Shown one piece after another: positions 1 through 8,495 of a DNA stretch of 64,000 bases. The stretch comes from JAGOCV01 sp049445855 (GTDB lineage Bacteria > Pseudomonadota > Gammaproteobacteria > Burkholderiales > Burkholderiaceae_C), in contig NZ_JBMSDV010000001.1 in NCBI RefSeq assembly GCF_049445855.1, forward strand, positions 992,001 through 1,056,000, in the 5' to 3' direction. The translations under genes and the position numbers were made by a program. The first letter of the stretch is position 1; the number at the start of each line of letters is the position of its first letter. The notes beneath the pieces were generated by a model. That model saw nothing but the letters and a program-made list of their open reading frames with translations, made no database searches and had not been told where the DNA came from.

Positions 1-357
1 GAAGCCGAACGCACCGATGATTGTTTCGTCCTGATCCTTGATCGGGAATCGCGACACGAGGTACTGGCGCCCGGCGTGCTCCATGACGTCGAGCAGGATG
101 GGCTCGCCGGTGGTCAGCACCTCCGGCAGACGGGTTCCCGGAAGAACACCGGAAATCTGTCGCCCCAGCATCTGCCCGGCGGGCAAGTGAAGAAGCTGGC
201 AGTACTTCTCGTTGATCCAGACGATCACGCCATCGCGATCTGTGGCAAGCGTACCGGCGGCCGTGGCCTCCATCATCGAGAAGAACGACTGCTCTGCGAG
301 ATGGGGCAGGTTCAATTGCAGGCCCGAGAAAGTGGGCATCACGACAGCGTCGACCAT
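1..357 (-). CDS. PAS-domain regulator, N-terminal part only
   Basis: Only the first 119 codons lie in the window; the gene runs off the left edge. The start is the ATG at 357, chosen because GAGGAG lies a few bases upstream. Residues about 25-119 look like a PAS sensor domain (GVIVWINEKYCQLLHLP, then a VLPGTRLPEVL stretch and IIGAFGF). PAS domains of this style usually head sigma-54-dependent activators or sensor kinases, but the output domain is outside the window, so the class is inferred. It follows the enoyl-CoA hydratase gene by 25 bases on the same strand and probably belongs to that TetR-hydratase-PAS transcript. It may sense a pathway ligand for the catabolic genes to its right. Confidence 0.7.
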   Translation of the reverse strand, partial: MVDAVVMPTFSGLQLNLPHLAEQSFFSMMEATAAGTLATDRDGVIVWINEKYCQLLHLPAGQMLGRQISGVLPGTRLPEVLTTGEPILLDVMEHAGRQYLVSRFPIKDQDETIIGAFGF

Positions 358-382
358 TCACGTCTCCTCATCCGGCAGGTTT

Positions 383-1141
383 TCACACATATCCGGGAGC
401 ACGCTTCTCGAAAAATGCCCGACGCCCTTCTTTGCAATCTTCGGTCGTGCGCATGGTTTGAGCCATTTCCCGCTCCGCAGGCTCCCTACTTTGCCACTGA
501 GACGCCCTCAGGGAAAGTGCGGAAAGCTTGGTGGACTGAACCGCTCGTGGGCTGTTGGATGCAATGAGCCGGGCCAGCCCGAGTGCCGCATCCAGTACGC
601 GCTCCGCTGGTTCGACACGATTGACCAGTCCCATGTCCAACGCCTCGCCAGCGGAAATGAGCTCTGCGGTCAGCATGAGTTGCATGGCCCTCGCGTGACC
701 GATCTGCTCGATCAGCTTCATGGCACCGCCACCTGATGGGATGATCCCCCAACGGACTTCAGGCAACCCCAGCTTTGCACTGACGCTCACGACGCGCAGG
801 TCGGCTGAAAGCATCAGCTCGAAGCCGCCGGCCACGCAATGCCCGTTGATCGCCGCGATCACCGGCTTCGGGAAAAGCCGGGTCTTCAGAAGCGCAGCAT
901 CCACGAGTGCATCGACGTCCTCCACAGATGAGAAGTCGGCACCCAGATCGGCACCGGAGCAGAAGGCGTGATCGCCCGCGCCCGTGACAACGATGCAACG
1001 AATGGAGGTGTCAGCCCCCAACTCACGCCATGCATCTGCAAGCCCGAGAAAATCTGCAAGCCCCAGGGCGTTGCGTCGTGCCAGATTGTCGATTTCGATG
1101 AGCCCGATGAATTCTTCAGGACGGGAGATCGAGATCGTCAT
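383..1141 (-). CDS. Enoyl-CoA hydratase/isomerase (crotonase) family protein
   Basis: This 252-residue protein has the full crotonase fold. FCSGADL and HCVAGGFEL form the two oxyanion-hole segments. The two acidic residues used by true hydratases are both present: Glu in GGFEL and, 20 residues later, Glu in LPEVRWG. It is therefore more likely an active hydratase than a thioesterase or dehalogenase relative. The start is the ATG at 1141, which overlaps the TetR stop as ATGA; an upstream in-frame start would run deep into the TetR gene. Coupling to tetR and proximity to the CoA ligase and ABC importer suggest a beta-oxidation-like step on the imported, CoA-activated substrate. Substrate unknown. 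Confidence 0.9.
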   Translation of the reverse strand: MTISISRPEEFIGLIEIDNLARRNALGLADFLGLADAWRELGADTSIRCIVVTGAGDHAFCSGADLGADFSSVEDVDALVDAALLKTRLFPKPVIAAINGHCVAGGFELMLSADLRVVSVSAKLGLPEVRWGIIPSGGGAMKLIEQIGHARAMQLMLTAELISAGEALDMGLVNRVEPAERVLDAALGLARLIASNSPRAVQSTKLSALSLRASQWQSREPAEREMAQTMRTTEDCKEGRRAFFEKRAPGYV

Positions 1142-1794
1142 TGGTAGATCCCTTTGGCCAGGAACTTCATGTATGCCTTGGAGACCCACTTCGGGAATTT
1201 TGCTGGCTGGTCGCCGTCGCGCGAGTAACGCATCGAAAGGTAATGCCGGGCACCCAGCATCATGTAGGTCAAGACCTCCAGCTCACGCGGCTCACACTCG
1301 ACAATCTCACCCGCGCTACGAGCCCGCTCGAGGATGCGGCGAAGTCCACGCGCCACCGTCTCGCGGTGCTGCCGGGACGACTCGGCCGAATAGACCTCGG
1401 CCTCATAGAGGATCCGGTAATAGGCCGGATGTTCCTCGAGGAAACTGAAGTACGCCTGGAAGCGCTTTTCCTCCCGCTCGGCCTCGGTCTTTGCCGTCAC
1501 CGAACGATCCTGGATGTAGTCGAGCATGAAGCGGCCCACCGTCGGCAACAACTGATCGAGCAGATCCTGGAGCGACTCGAAGTAGTTGTAGAAGGTGCCT
1601 TGCGCAATGCCCGCGCGTGTCGTGATGAGTGACACCATCGCGCCGAGATAGCCCACCTCTCCCACCACATCCACAGCCGCATCCAGCAATGCAGCCCGCG
1701 TATTCGCTGCTTTCTCGGCCCGTGTGGGCTTCAGCTTGCGCGCGGTTGTCTTCTGGCTCTTTGCCTTTGGCTTTTGCGGTTTGGGCGAGGTCAT
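1138..1794 (-). CDS. TetR/AcrR family transcriptional regulator
   Basis: A 218-residue protein with a TetR helix-turn-helix at about residues 24-80 (NTRAALLDAAVDVVGEVGY, then GIAQGTFYNYFES) and an all-helical ligand domain after it. The first 30 residues are an unusually Lys/Pro-rich basic tail (MTSPKPQKPKAKSQKTTARK) that may add nonspecific DNA affinity. Its gene is divergent from the monooxygenase operon and coupled by ATGA to the hydratase gene, so it probably represses both directions from the AT-rich 1795-1991 interval and is released by a pathway CoA thioester or substrate. Regulation and ligand are inference from position. Confidence 0.9.
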   Translation of the reverse strand: MTSPKPQKPKAKSQKTTARKLKPTRAEKAANTRAALLDAAVDVVGEVGYLGAMVSLITTRAGIAQGTFYNYFESLQDLLDQLLPTVGRFMLDYIQDRSVTAKTEAEREEKRFQAYFSFLEEHPAYYRILYEAEVYSAESSRQHRETVARGLRRILERARSAGEIVECEPRELEVLTYMMLGARHYLSMRYSRDGDQPAKFPKWVSKAYMKFLAKGIYQ

Positions 1795-1862
1795 GGCGTT
1801 TCCGGACTCGGGTTATCCCGAACACGTCGGGCCTGCAGACAAAGCATAGAGAATTAATTTGC

Positions 1863-1949
1863 GAATCACCATTCATTTTCCCACCAAAGTCCTTGACCTC
1901 GCTCCAAATCAATGGCCAAATATTTACGAATTATGAATCACGAGTCATT
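1863..1949. promoter_or_regulatory. Candidate TetR operator pair in divergent promoter region
   Basis: The AT-rich spacer between tetR and the monooxygenase carries two copies of a 15-base motif, GAATCACCATTCATT at 1863-1877 and GAATCACGAGTCATT at 1935-1949, identical at 13 of 15 positions and 72 bases apart. Each is an imperfect inverted repeat. A TTGACC hexamer lies between them at 1893-1898. The arrangement suits binding by the adjacent TetR protein; no footprint evidence is available. Confidence 0.45.
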
Positions 1950-1991
1950 TACTTAAACCCAACCTGACCGTGATCAAAGGAGCAACGATTG

Positions 1992-3929
1992 ATGGATGGT
2001 TCGGTCACCGTGGAAGAAACAACCCAGGATATGCGGGATCGCGCGCTGGCAAGCGCGCATATCCCGGCTCTGCTGATGAGCCTGGCCCAACTGACAGGCG
2101 AAGAGCAGTGGCTGCAAGCCCCCTATCTGCCGCAGCGTGACATCTCGCTGTTCGCAGAGGAGTCCGGCGGACTCTCCGAAGAAGCCCAGCACACGGTGCG
2201 TGCCGCCATGGCCCAAGTACTCGACGATCTGCAGGCTGGCACCAGATCATTCGCGCCGCCTCCAGACGACGCAACCTTCCTGACGATGATGCGCGTGGTC
2301 CTTGGCGAAAAAGTGCCTCCGGAGTACGTGGGCATGGCTCAAGAGGAAATGGGCATGCGCGACCGCACCATCACACTCGCCCCCGATCGGGCGGAAGATG
2401 CGGGGAAGCACCATGTCCTGATCGTGGGTGCAGGTGTCTCTGGCATCGCGATGGCCAAGCGCCTGAAAGACATGGGCGTCAAGTTCACCGTCGTCGACAA
2501 GAACGCGGACGTTGGCGGCACCTGGATGGAAAACGACTACCCGGAATCGGGCGTCGACACTCCCAATCACTTCTATTCCTTCTCGTTCGCCCCGAACCAT
2601 CGCTGGTCGGGCTACTACTCCAAGCGTGCAGAAGTCTGGAACTACCTGCGCGGCGTGGTCGATACGTTCAAGCTTCGCGACGCCATCCGTTTCGAGCAGA
2701 CCGTGACCCAGATGCAGTGGGACGAAGGCCTGAATGCATGGTGCGTGACGCTGCAGGGGAAAGACGGCGTCGAAACCCGCCTCTGGGCCGATGTCGTGGT
2801 GACGGCCCTCGGCCAACTCAATCGCCCCAAGAAGCTCGACCTTCCCGGTATCGAGAACTTCCCAGGCGAAGCATGGCATTCCGCTCAATGGCGGCATGAC
2901 GTTCCGCTGGCGGGGAAGAAGGTGGCGATCGTTGGCACCGGTGCAAGCGCGATGCAGTTCCTGCCATCGGTCGCGAAACAGGCGTCGAAGGTCACCATCT
3001 TCCAGCGTTCACCGCAGTGGATTCGCCCGCAGGCTGACTATCAGCAGCAGGTATCTGCCGAAAGCGTGTGGCTGATGGAGAACGTGCCGTACTACTACGC
3101 CTGGTACAGATTCGGCTTGCTCTGGCGCTTCGGCGACGGCCTGTTGCCGTCGCTGAGGAAAGATCCGGAATGGCCGCATCCGGAGCGTTCGATGAATGCC
3201 CGGAACGACCGCCATCGTCGGGAACTCACCGACTACCTGATGCGCGAACTGGAGGGTCGCCCCGATCTCGTCGGGAAGACATTGCCCGACTACCCGCCGT
3301 ACGGGAAGCGCATCCTGATCGACAACCGTTGGTTCGAGACCCTAAAGCAGCCCAACGTCGAGCTGGTCACCGAACGTGTCGATCACATCGAAGGCAGTCA
3401 TCTCGTCACCCCCGACGGCCAGAGGTTCGAAGCTGATGTCATCCTGTTCGCCACGGGGTTCGAAGTCGCGAAGATCATGGGCCCCATGAAGATCATCGGC
3501 CGCTCGGGCACACCGTTGCAGGAGGTGTGGGGCGATGACGATCCACGCGCCTACCTCGGCATTTCGGTGCCCGACTATCCCAACCTGTTCTGCATGTACG
3601 GACCGAATACGGGGTTGGCCCACGGCGGCAGCCTCATGTTCATGGCCGAGTGCCAGGCCCGATACATCACCGATGCGATCCGGTTGATGCTGGAGCAGCA
3701 GCTCAAGTCGGTCGAAGTGCGGCGCGACGTGCACGACGACTACTGCAAGCGGGTCGATGCGGAACATGCCGAACTCGTGTGGGTCCATCCGGGCATGAAC
3801 AACTGGTATCGCAATGCCAAGGGGCGGGTGTTCTCACCGATGCCCTGGCGCCTTGTCGACTACTGGCAGATGACCCACGAATTCAGGGAATCGCAGTACA
3901 AAACCCAGTCCCGGTCACCCGGCGGCTGA
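1992..3929 (+). CDS. Type I Baeyer-Villiger monooxygenase, HAPMO-like
   Basis: A 645-residue FAD/NADPH monooxygenase that inserts one oxygen next to a carbonyl to give an ester or lactone. The FAD Rossmann motif GAGVSG is at about residues 146-151, the NADPH motif GTGASA is near 315, and between them lies the family fingerprint FxGxxxHxxxW (FPGEAWHSAQW, about 290-300). The roughly 140-residue extension before the first Rossmann motif and the total length match the 4-hydroxyacetophenone monooxygenase branch rather than cyclohexanone monooxygenase. The start is the ATG at 1992, nine bases after AAAGGAG; a TTG directly before it is possible. It is first in the plus-strand operon with an ABC importer and a CoA ligase. 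An aryl or cyclic ketone substrate is inferred. Confidence 0.88.
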   Translation: MDGSVTVEETTQDMRDRALASAHIPALLMSLAQLTGEEQWLQAPYLPQRDISLFAEESGGLSEEAQHTVRAAMAQVLDDLQAGTRSFAPPPDDATFLTMMRVVLGEKVPPEYVGMAQEEMGMRDRTITLAPDRAEDAGKHHVLIVGAGVSGIAMAKRLKDMGVKFTVVDKNADVGGTWMENDYPESGVDTPNHFYSFSFAPNHRWSGYYSKRAEVWNYLRGVVDTFKLRDAIRFEQTVTQMQWDEGLNAWCVTLQGKDGVETRLWADVVVTALGQLNRPKKLDLPGIENFPGEAWHSAQWRHDVPLAGKKVAIVGTGASAMQFLPSVAKQASKVTIFQRSPQWIRPQADYQQQVSAESVWLMENVPYYYAWYRFGLLWRFGDGLLPSLRKDPEWPHPERSMNARNDRHRRELTDYLMRELEGRPDLVGKTLPDYPPYGKRILIDNRWFETLKQPNVELVTERVDHIEGSHLVTPDGQRFEADVILFATGFEVAKIMGPMKIIGRSGTPLQEVWGDDDPRAYLGISVPDYPNLFCMYGPNTGLAHGGSLMFMAECQARYITDAIRLMLEQQLKSVEVRRDVHDDYCKRVDAEHAELVWVHPGMNNWYRNAKGRVFSPMPWRLVDYWQMTHEFRESQYKTQSRSPGG

Positions 3930-3969
3930 TTTCCAGTCAGTGCTTTCATCAAAGAGAAAAGGAGACAAA

Positions 3970-5139
3970 ATGTTCAAGAGAAGACAAATAATCGCCGCCG
4001 TGACGGCCATCGCAGCCACCGCATCGGTCGGCTCCGCGTGGGCACAGGACACCTTCAAGATCGGCGTCAACGTCGAACGAACCGGCCTGGCATCCAGCTT
4101 CGGCCTGCACATGCTCATCGGTGCCCAGATCGCGCTGGATGAGATCAACAACGCCGGTGGTGTGAACGGTTCGAAGCTCGAACTCGTCATCGAAGACAAC
4201 CGCAGCAGCCCTGAGCAAGCCGTCATTGCAGTGCGCAATCTCGATGCAGCCGGCGTCGTGGGCATGCTCGGTCCCATCCAGACCAGCCAGTGCCGCACGG
4301 CCTTCCCCGCGGCCAACCGCATCGGCCTCACCAGCATCTCGCCCGGCTCCAGCGCACCCGGTCTGACTGCGCAGAACCGTCCGTGGACGTTCCGCATCTC
4401 CGCGCTCGACAGCGTAATCGTCAACGAAGTCGTCGAGAACCTGCGCAAGGCAAACCCGAATGCAAAGACTGTCGCGATCGCCGTCGATGCAAAGGACGCC
4501 TACAGCCAGTTCCTGGCCAAGACGGTGGCGCCGCCGATCCTGGAAAAGCACGGCTTCCGCATCCTCAACAAGGACGCGCTGGTCGAGATTCCGCCGGAGA
4601 CGACCGACTTCAGCGTGCATATCACGAAGATCCGCGCGATGAGCCCGGACGTGGTTCTGGTGGGAAGCGCCTTCGAACCCGGTCACGGCTTCCTGCGTGA
4701 AGCCAACCGCCAGAAGCTGAATGTGCCGATGTTTGCCGGCCAGGGCTACATCACGTCCTCCATCGCCACGGCAGCAGGCGACATCCAGCTCTGGGGCGGC
4801 CAGCCTTTCGCCTCGGATTCGCAGGATGCAGCGGTGCAGAAGTTCGCCGCCGAGTTCAAGACACGTGTGGAGAAGCAGTTGCCGGGTCAATACACGACGC
4901 CGACGTACATCGACGCGAGTGGCTATGAAAGCATCCACGTCATCGCCGACGCATTGCGCGCGTCCAAAGCCACGCCGAAATCCGATGTGAAGGCCGTCCG
5001 TACGTCGCTGCGCGACCATCTCACGCAGCTGAAGGACTTCAAGGGGCTGGGCAATACGCTGTCCATCAACAACGAAGGCGATGCAGTGAAGGCAACCATC
5101 ATTTACCGGACCCAGTCCGGCAAGTGGGCTCGCCAGTAA
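3970..5139 (+). CDS. Branched-chain-type ABC importer, periplasmic binding protein
   Basis: A 389-residue periplasmic solute receptor of the LivK/type I binding-protein family. It begins with a signal peptide (basic MFKRRQ, hydrophobic core, cleavage near GSAWA). The fold markers are IGVNVERTGLASSFG at the mature N-terminus, LDEINNAGGVNG and the DNRSSPEQAV segment. The start at 3970 follows AAAAGGAGA closely; an upstream in-frame start would destroy the signal peptide. It lies 40 bases after the monooxygenase stop and directly before the two permease genes, so it supplies substrate to that transporter. In proteobacteria such receptors near CoA ligases often bind aromatic or aliphatic carboxylates rather than leucine; the real ligand is not readable here. 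Confidence 0.92.
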   Translation: MFKRRQIIAAVTAIAATASVGSAWAQDTFKIGVNVERTGLASSFGLHMLIGAQIALDEINNAGGVNGSKLELVIEDNRSSPEQAVIAVRNLDAAGVVGMLGPIQTSQCRTAFPAANRIGLTSISPGSSAPGLTAQNRPWTFRISALDSVIVNEVVENLRKANPNAKTVAIAVDAKDAYSQFLAKTVAPPILEKHGFRILNKDALVEIPPETTDFSVHITKIRAMSPDVVLVGSAFEPGHGFLREANRQKLNVPMFAGQGYITSSIATAAGDIQLWGGQPFASDSQDAAVQKFAAEFKTRVEKQLPGQYTTPTYIDASGYESIHVIADALRASKATPKSDVKAVRTSLRDHLTQLKDFKGLGNTLSINNEGDAVKATIIYRTQSGKWARQ

Positions 5140-5150
5140 GCCGCCGCATC

Positions 5151-6023
5151 ATGCTCACTCAACAGCTGGTCAATGGACTCATGCTGGGCAGCGTGTACGC
5201 CCTGATCGGGATCGGCTACACGCTGGTCTTCGGCGTGCTTCGCATGCTCAACCTCGCGCATGCCTATGTGTTCATGTCGGGGCCGTTCATCGGGTTCTCG
5301 CTCATGGCACTGGGCCTGCCCGTGGGCCTGGCCCTTGCAGGCGGCCTGATCGGGACGGCGCTTCTGGGCCTCGTCCTGTATCTGGTCGCTTTCAAGCCCA
5401 TCCCGCGCGAGCATGCCCTGGGTGGTTTCGTTGCCAGCCTGGCATTCGGCATCGTGATCCAGGTCGTGGTGGTGAACAGGTTCGGCAGCCTGAACCAGCC
5501 ATTCCCTGTCTCGCTGCCGCTGCCCGATCTGACGATCGGCTCCGTCATCCTCTCGGGCATGCAACTGGCAAGCCTCGTGGTGTCTGCCATCCTGATGGTC
5601 GCATTGCTGTACATGATCCAGCGCACCCGCTTCGGTCGGAACATCCGCGCCATCGCGCAGAACCCGACAGCAGCCTCACTGCTCGGTGTCTCCGCGCCCA
5701 AAGCCGTGATCCTCGTGTTCATGCTCTCCTCAGGTTTGGCGGGCCTCGCCGGCCTCATGGTCGCACTGCGCTTTGGGACCCTCGGTCCGTACATGGGTGA
5801 TACCTACGCGATCAAGGCGCTGGCGGTCATCGTCATCGGCGGACTGGGTGACGTACGCGGCGCCGTCTTCGCCGGGTTGCTTCTGGGCATGGCTGAAGTG
5901 CTGTTCCAAGCCTATGCATCGCCGGGTTGGTCAGAAGCCTTTGTGTGGCTGTTGCTGATTGCCGTGTTCCTGCTGAAGCCCGATGGCGTCTTCGGCACGG
6001 GCGTCAAGGTACGGGAGATCTGA
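5151..6023 (+). CDS. Branched-chain-type ABC importer permease (LivH-like)
   Basis: A 290-residue inner-membrane permease with about eight hydrophobic helices and the LivH signature start QQLVNGLMLGSVYALIGIGY. The helical stretch near FGRNIRAIAQNPTAASLLG matches the cytoplasmic coupling loop of the family. The start is the ATG at 5151, eleven bases after the binding-protein stop; a GTG further upstream would overlap that gene. It forms a heterodimeric channel with the next gene product. No irregularities seen. Confidence 0.92.
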   Translation: MLTQQLVNGLMLGSVYALIGIGYTLVFGVLRMLNLAHAYVFMSGPFIGFSLMALGLPVGLALAGGLIGTALLGLVLYLVAFKPIPREHALGGFVASLAFGIVIQVVVVNRFGSLNQPFPVSLPLPDLTIGSVILSGMQLASLVVSAILMVALLYMIQRTRFGRNIRAIAQNPTAASLLGVSAPKAVILVFMLSSGLAGLAGLMVALRFGTLGPYMGDTYAIKALAVIVIGGLGDVRGAVFAGLLLGMAEVLFQAYASPGWSEAFVWLLLIAVFLLKPDGVFGTGVKVREI

Positions 6024-6024
6024 G

Positions 6025-6939
6025 ATGCAAGTCCTCCTCTCCGAACCCGTACAGGCCCTCATCGCTATCAACATCCTCCTCACATTGAGCCTGCTTTATC
6101 CGTTTGTCACCGGCGTCTGGTCCCTCGGCATGCCCGGCTTCATGGCCATCGGCGCCTACAGTTCTGCCTGGCTGACGATGGAACAGGGATGGTCCGTCGG
6201 CGCTGCGCTTGCCGTCGCGGGTGTTGCGGGCGCATGTGCCACCCTACCCTTCGCCCTGCTCACGCTGCGCATCCGCGAGATCTATCTCGCGATTGCGACA
6301 CTCGCAGCGGCCGAACTCATCCAGCTCTTCTTCTCACACTTCAAACCGACTGGCGGGCTGATGGGGTTGACCGGCATGCCCTATCTGGAAACCGGCTGGA
6401 TCGTGGGACTCGCCGTGCTGGCTGTCGTGACAACTTCGCTGCTGTACAACTCCCGCTTCGGGAAAGTGCTTGTCGCGGTAGGCAGCGATCCCGTAGTCGC
6501 TTCATGTCATGGCCTGAATGTGCCTTTGATCCAGTTCACATCTCTCGCCATCGGTGGCGCGCTGGCCGGTCTTGCAGGAGGATGCTTTGCGCACTACTAC
6601 TCCTTCATCGGCCCCGCCAACTTCGGGTTCGCCAGAACCACCGACATTCTGATGTTCCTCGTGATCGGGGGCCTGACGCCGCTGGGTGCCGCAATCGGCG
6701 CGGGCGCGCTCACGCTCGTGCCCCAGGTTGTGACCTCGCTCGAGAAGTGGGCTCCGGCGATCTATGGTGTCATCGTGCTGGTCATGGCAGTGTTCATGCC
6801 GTCCGGTCTTCTTCCCAAGAACCGCCTGACGTGGTGGAAGCGCAGCTCACCGGGAAAAACCAGGACTGCATTGGCCCCGACCAGCGCAAAGGATCCGTCC
6901 ATGCGCGACGCGACCGCAAGGGGGCCCAGTCATGCTTGA
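6025..6939 (+). CDS. Branched-chain-type ABC importer permease (LivM-like)
   Basis: A 304-residue permease and partner of the preceding LivH-like protein. It has multiple hydrophobic segments and the family loop FGKVLVAVGSDPVVASCHGLN. The start ATG at 6025 follows the LivH stop after a single base. The last 30 or so residues are hydrophilic and Lys/Arg-rich, a cytoplasmic tail somewhat longer than usual. Its stop codon lies inside the start region of the ATPase gene (8-base overlap), so translation of the two is likely coupled. Confidence 0.92.
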   Translation: MQVLLSEPVQALIAINILLTLSLLYPFVTGVWSLGMPGFMAIGAYSSAWLTMEQGWSVGAALAVAGVAGACATLPFALLTLRIREIYLAIATLAAAELIQLFFSHFKPTGGLMGLTGMPYLETGWIVGLAVLAVVTTSLLYNSRFGKVLVAVGSDPVVASCHGLNVPLIQFTSLAIGGALAGLAGGCFAHYYSFIGPANFGFARTTDILMFLVIGGLTPLGAAIGAGALTLVPQVVTSLEKWAPAIYGVIVLVMAVFMPSGLLPKNRLTWWKRSSPGKTRTALAPTSAKDPSMRDATARGPSHA

Positions 6940-7705
6940 GGTCAACGCGATCAGTAAGGAATTCAGGGGGCTGAAGGCCATTGACGATGTGAGCTTCGAT
7001 GTACCCAAGGGTTCGATCACTTCATTGATTGGCCCGAATGGGGCCGGTAAGACGACGCTGATCAACGTCATCACCGGCGTGCTCGCTCCAACACACGGCT
7101 CTGTGCGTCTGAACGATGCCGCGCTCAACGGAAAGCGTCCACACGCCATTGCCAGAAGCGGGGTAGGCAGGACCTTCCAGACCGTGCGGCTCTTCAACGG
7201 GCTGACCGTGCAGGAAAACCTGGAGATCGGCCAGTTCAAGGACCTTGTTCGTCGCGGCTCGTTCCTGAGTGCCATCGCCAATACCGTTTCGCCCATGTTC
7301 CTGGGTGACGCCACCGGTCGTGCACGCGCGCAGGAACTGATGGCGATGTTTGATCTGACGCACCTCGCCAACGAGATTGCAACGGACCTGCCCTACGGTA
7401 CCCAGCGCCGCGTCGAAATTGCACGGGCGCTCATGGGCTCACCCAAACTGCTCCTGCTCGATGAGCCTGCAGCGGGCATGAACGAAGCAGAGACGGCGAA
7501 GTTGGTGGAAGACGTGCGCGCCATCCGTGCCTCCGGGGTCACGGTCTTCCTGGTCGAGCACGACATGTCGATGGTGATGAGCGTCTCTGACAAGGTCGTC
7601 GTTCTCAACTTCGGAAAGAAAATCGCCGAAGGCTCACCCGAGGTTGTCCAGAAAGACCCCGAGGTGATCCTGTCGTATCTGGGGGATGATTCCGACCATG
7701 ACTGA
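6932..7705 (+). CDS. ABC importer ATPase (LivG-like)
   Basis: A 257-residue ATPase with Walker A GPNGAGKTTL, a family-typical degenerate signature LPYGTQRRVEIARAL, Walker B LLLLDEPAAGMN and the switch His in FLVEHDMSMV. The C-terminal tail ending in EVILSYLGD is characteristic of LivG proteins. It overlaps the upstream permease gene by 8 bases (ATGCTTGA) and the downstream ATPase by 8 bases (ATGACTGA). It powers import as a heterodimer with the next gene product. Confidence 0.93.
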   Translation: MLEVNAISKEFRGLKAIDDVSFDVPKGSITSLIGPNGAGKTTLINVITGVLAPTHGSVRLNDAALNGKRPHAIARSGVGRTFQTVRLFNGLTVQENLEIGQFKDLVRRGSFLSAIANTVSPMFLGDATGRARAQELMAMFDLTHLANEIATDLPYGTQRRVEIARALMGSPKLLLLDEPAAGMNEAETAKLVEDVRAIRASGVTVFLVEHDMSMVMSVSDKVVVLNFGKKIAEGSPEVVQKDPEVILSYLGDDSDHD

Positions 7706-8495
7706 AGCAACGCTCAGCAAGAAACAAGTAGGAAGCGGCGGCCTTGTCGTCCGCGGATTGTCCGCTGGCTATGGCAAGGCGCTCGTACTCGACAACCTCC
7801 ATCTCGAAGTCCCATCCGGTGAGGTGGTCGCCGTTGTCGGCCCCAATGGCGCAGGCAAGAGCACCTTGGTCCGTTGCATCTCCGGTGTGATCAAGCCCCG
7901 AGCCGGCGAAGTCGTGTTCGACGGTACGCCCATCACGGGCTTGCCTTCACATGCCGTGGCACGCCGCGGCCTCCTCCACGTTCCGGAAACCCGCGACATC
8001 TTCGGGGGGATGACCGTGTGGGAAAACCTTCGCGTCGCATTTGACAACCTCAACAGCCCTGCCAACGAGCAAGCCGCCTTTTCCGAGGTGTACGAACTGT
8101 TCCCGATCCTCAAGCAACGGGCCAACGATGTCGCAGGTAACCTCTCCGGTGGTCAGCAGCAGATGCTCGCCATTGCGCGGGCGATGCTCGGGCGCCCAAA
8201 ACTCCTGATCCTCGACGAACCATCGCTGGGCCTTGCCCGGTTGATCATCCGCGAAATCTACGCGGCACTGGATCGCCTGCGACAAGCCGGATATACCGTG
8301 CTGCTGATCGAACAGAACGCCACGATGGCCATCCGGTTTGCGGATCGTGCCGTAGTGCTGGTCAACGGCGAAATCGTACTTCGTGGATCTCGGGATGAAC
8401 TGGCGTCCAACCCGATGCTGACCACACATTACCTCGGCGGCAATCATGTGCCGGCCTCCCAGACAGGCAGTATCCAGAGCGTGGCCCATGCATGA
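7698..8495 (+). CDS. ABC importer ATPase (LivF-like)
   Basis: A 265-residue ATPase with Walker A GPNGAGKSTLV, canonical signature LSGGQQQMLAIARAM and Walker B LLILDEPSLGLA. The start is taken at 7698, which gives the same 8-base overlap seen at the neighbouring junctions; an in-frame ATG at 7686 is an alternative. The C-terminus extends about 25 residues beyond the usual LivF end and overlaps the CoA ligase start by 8 bases (ATGCATGA). It pairs with the LivG-like protein. Confidence 0.92.
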   Translation: MTEATLSKKQVGSGGLVVRGLSAGYGKALVLDNLHLEVPSGEVVAVVGPNGAGKSTLVRCISGVIKPRAGEVVFDGTPITGLPSHAVARRGLLHVPETRDIFGGMTVWENLRVAFDNLNSPANEQAAFSEVYELFPILKQRANDVAGNLSGGQQQMLAIARAMLGRPKLLILDEPSLGLARLIIREIYAALDRLRQAGYTVLLIEQNATMAIRFADRAVVLVNGEIVLRGSRDELASNPMLTTHYLGGNHVPASQTGSIQSVAHA

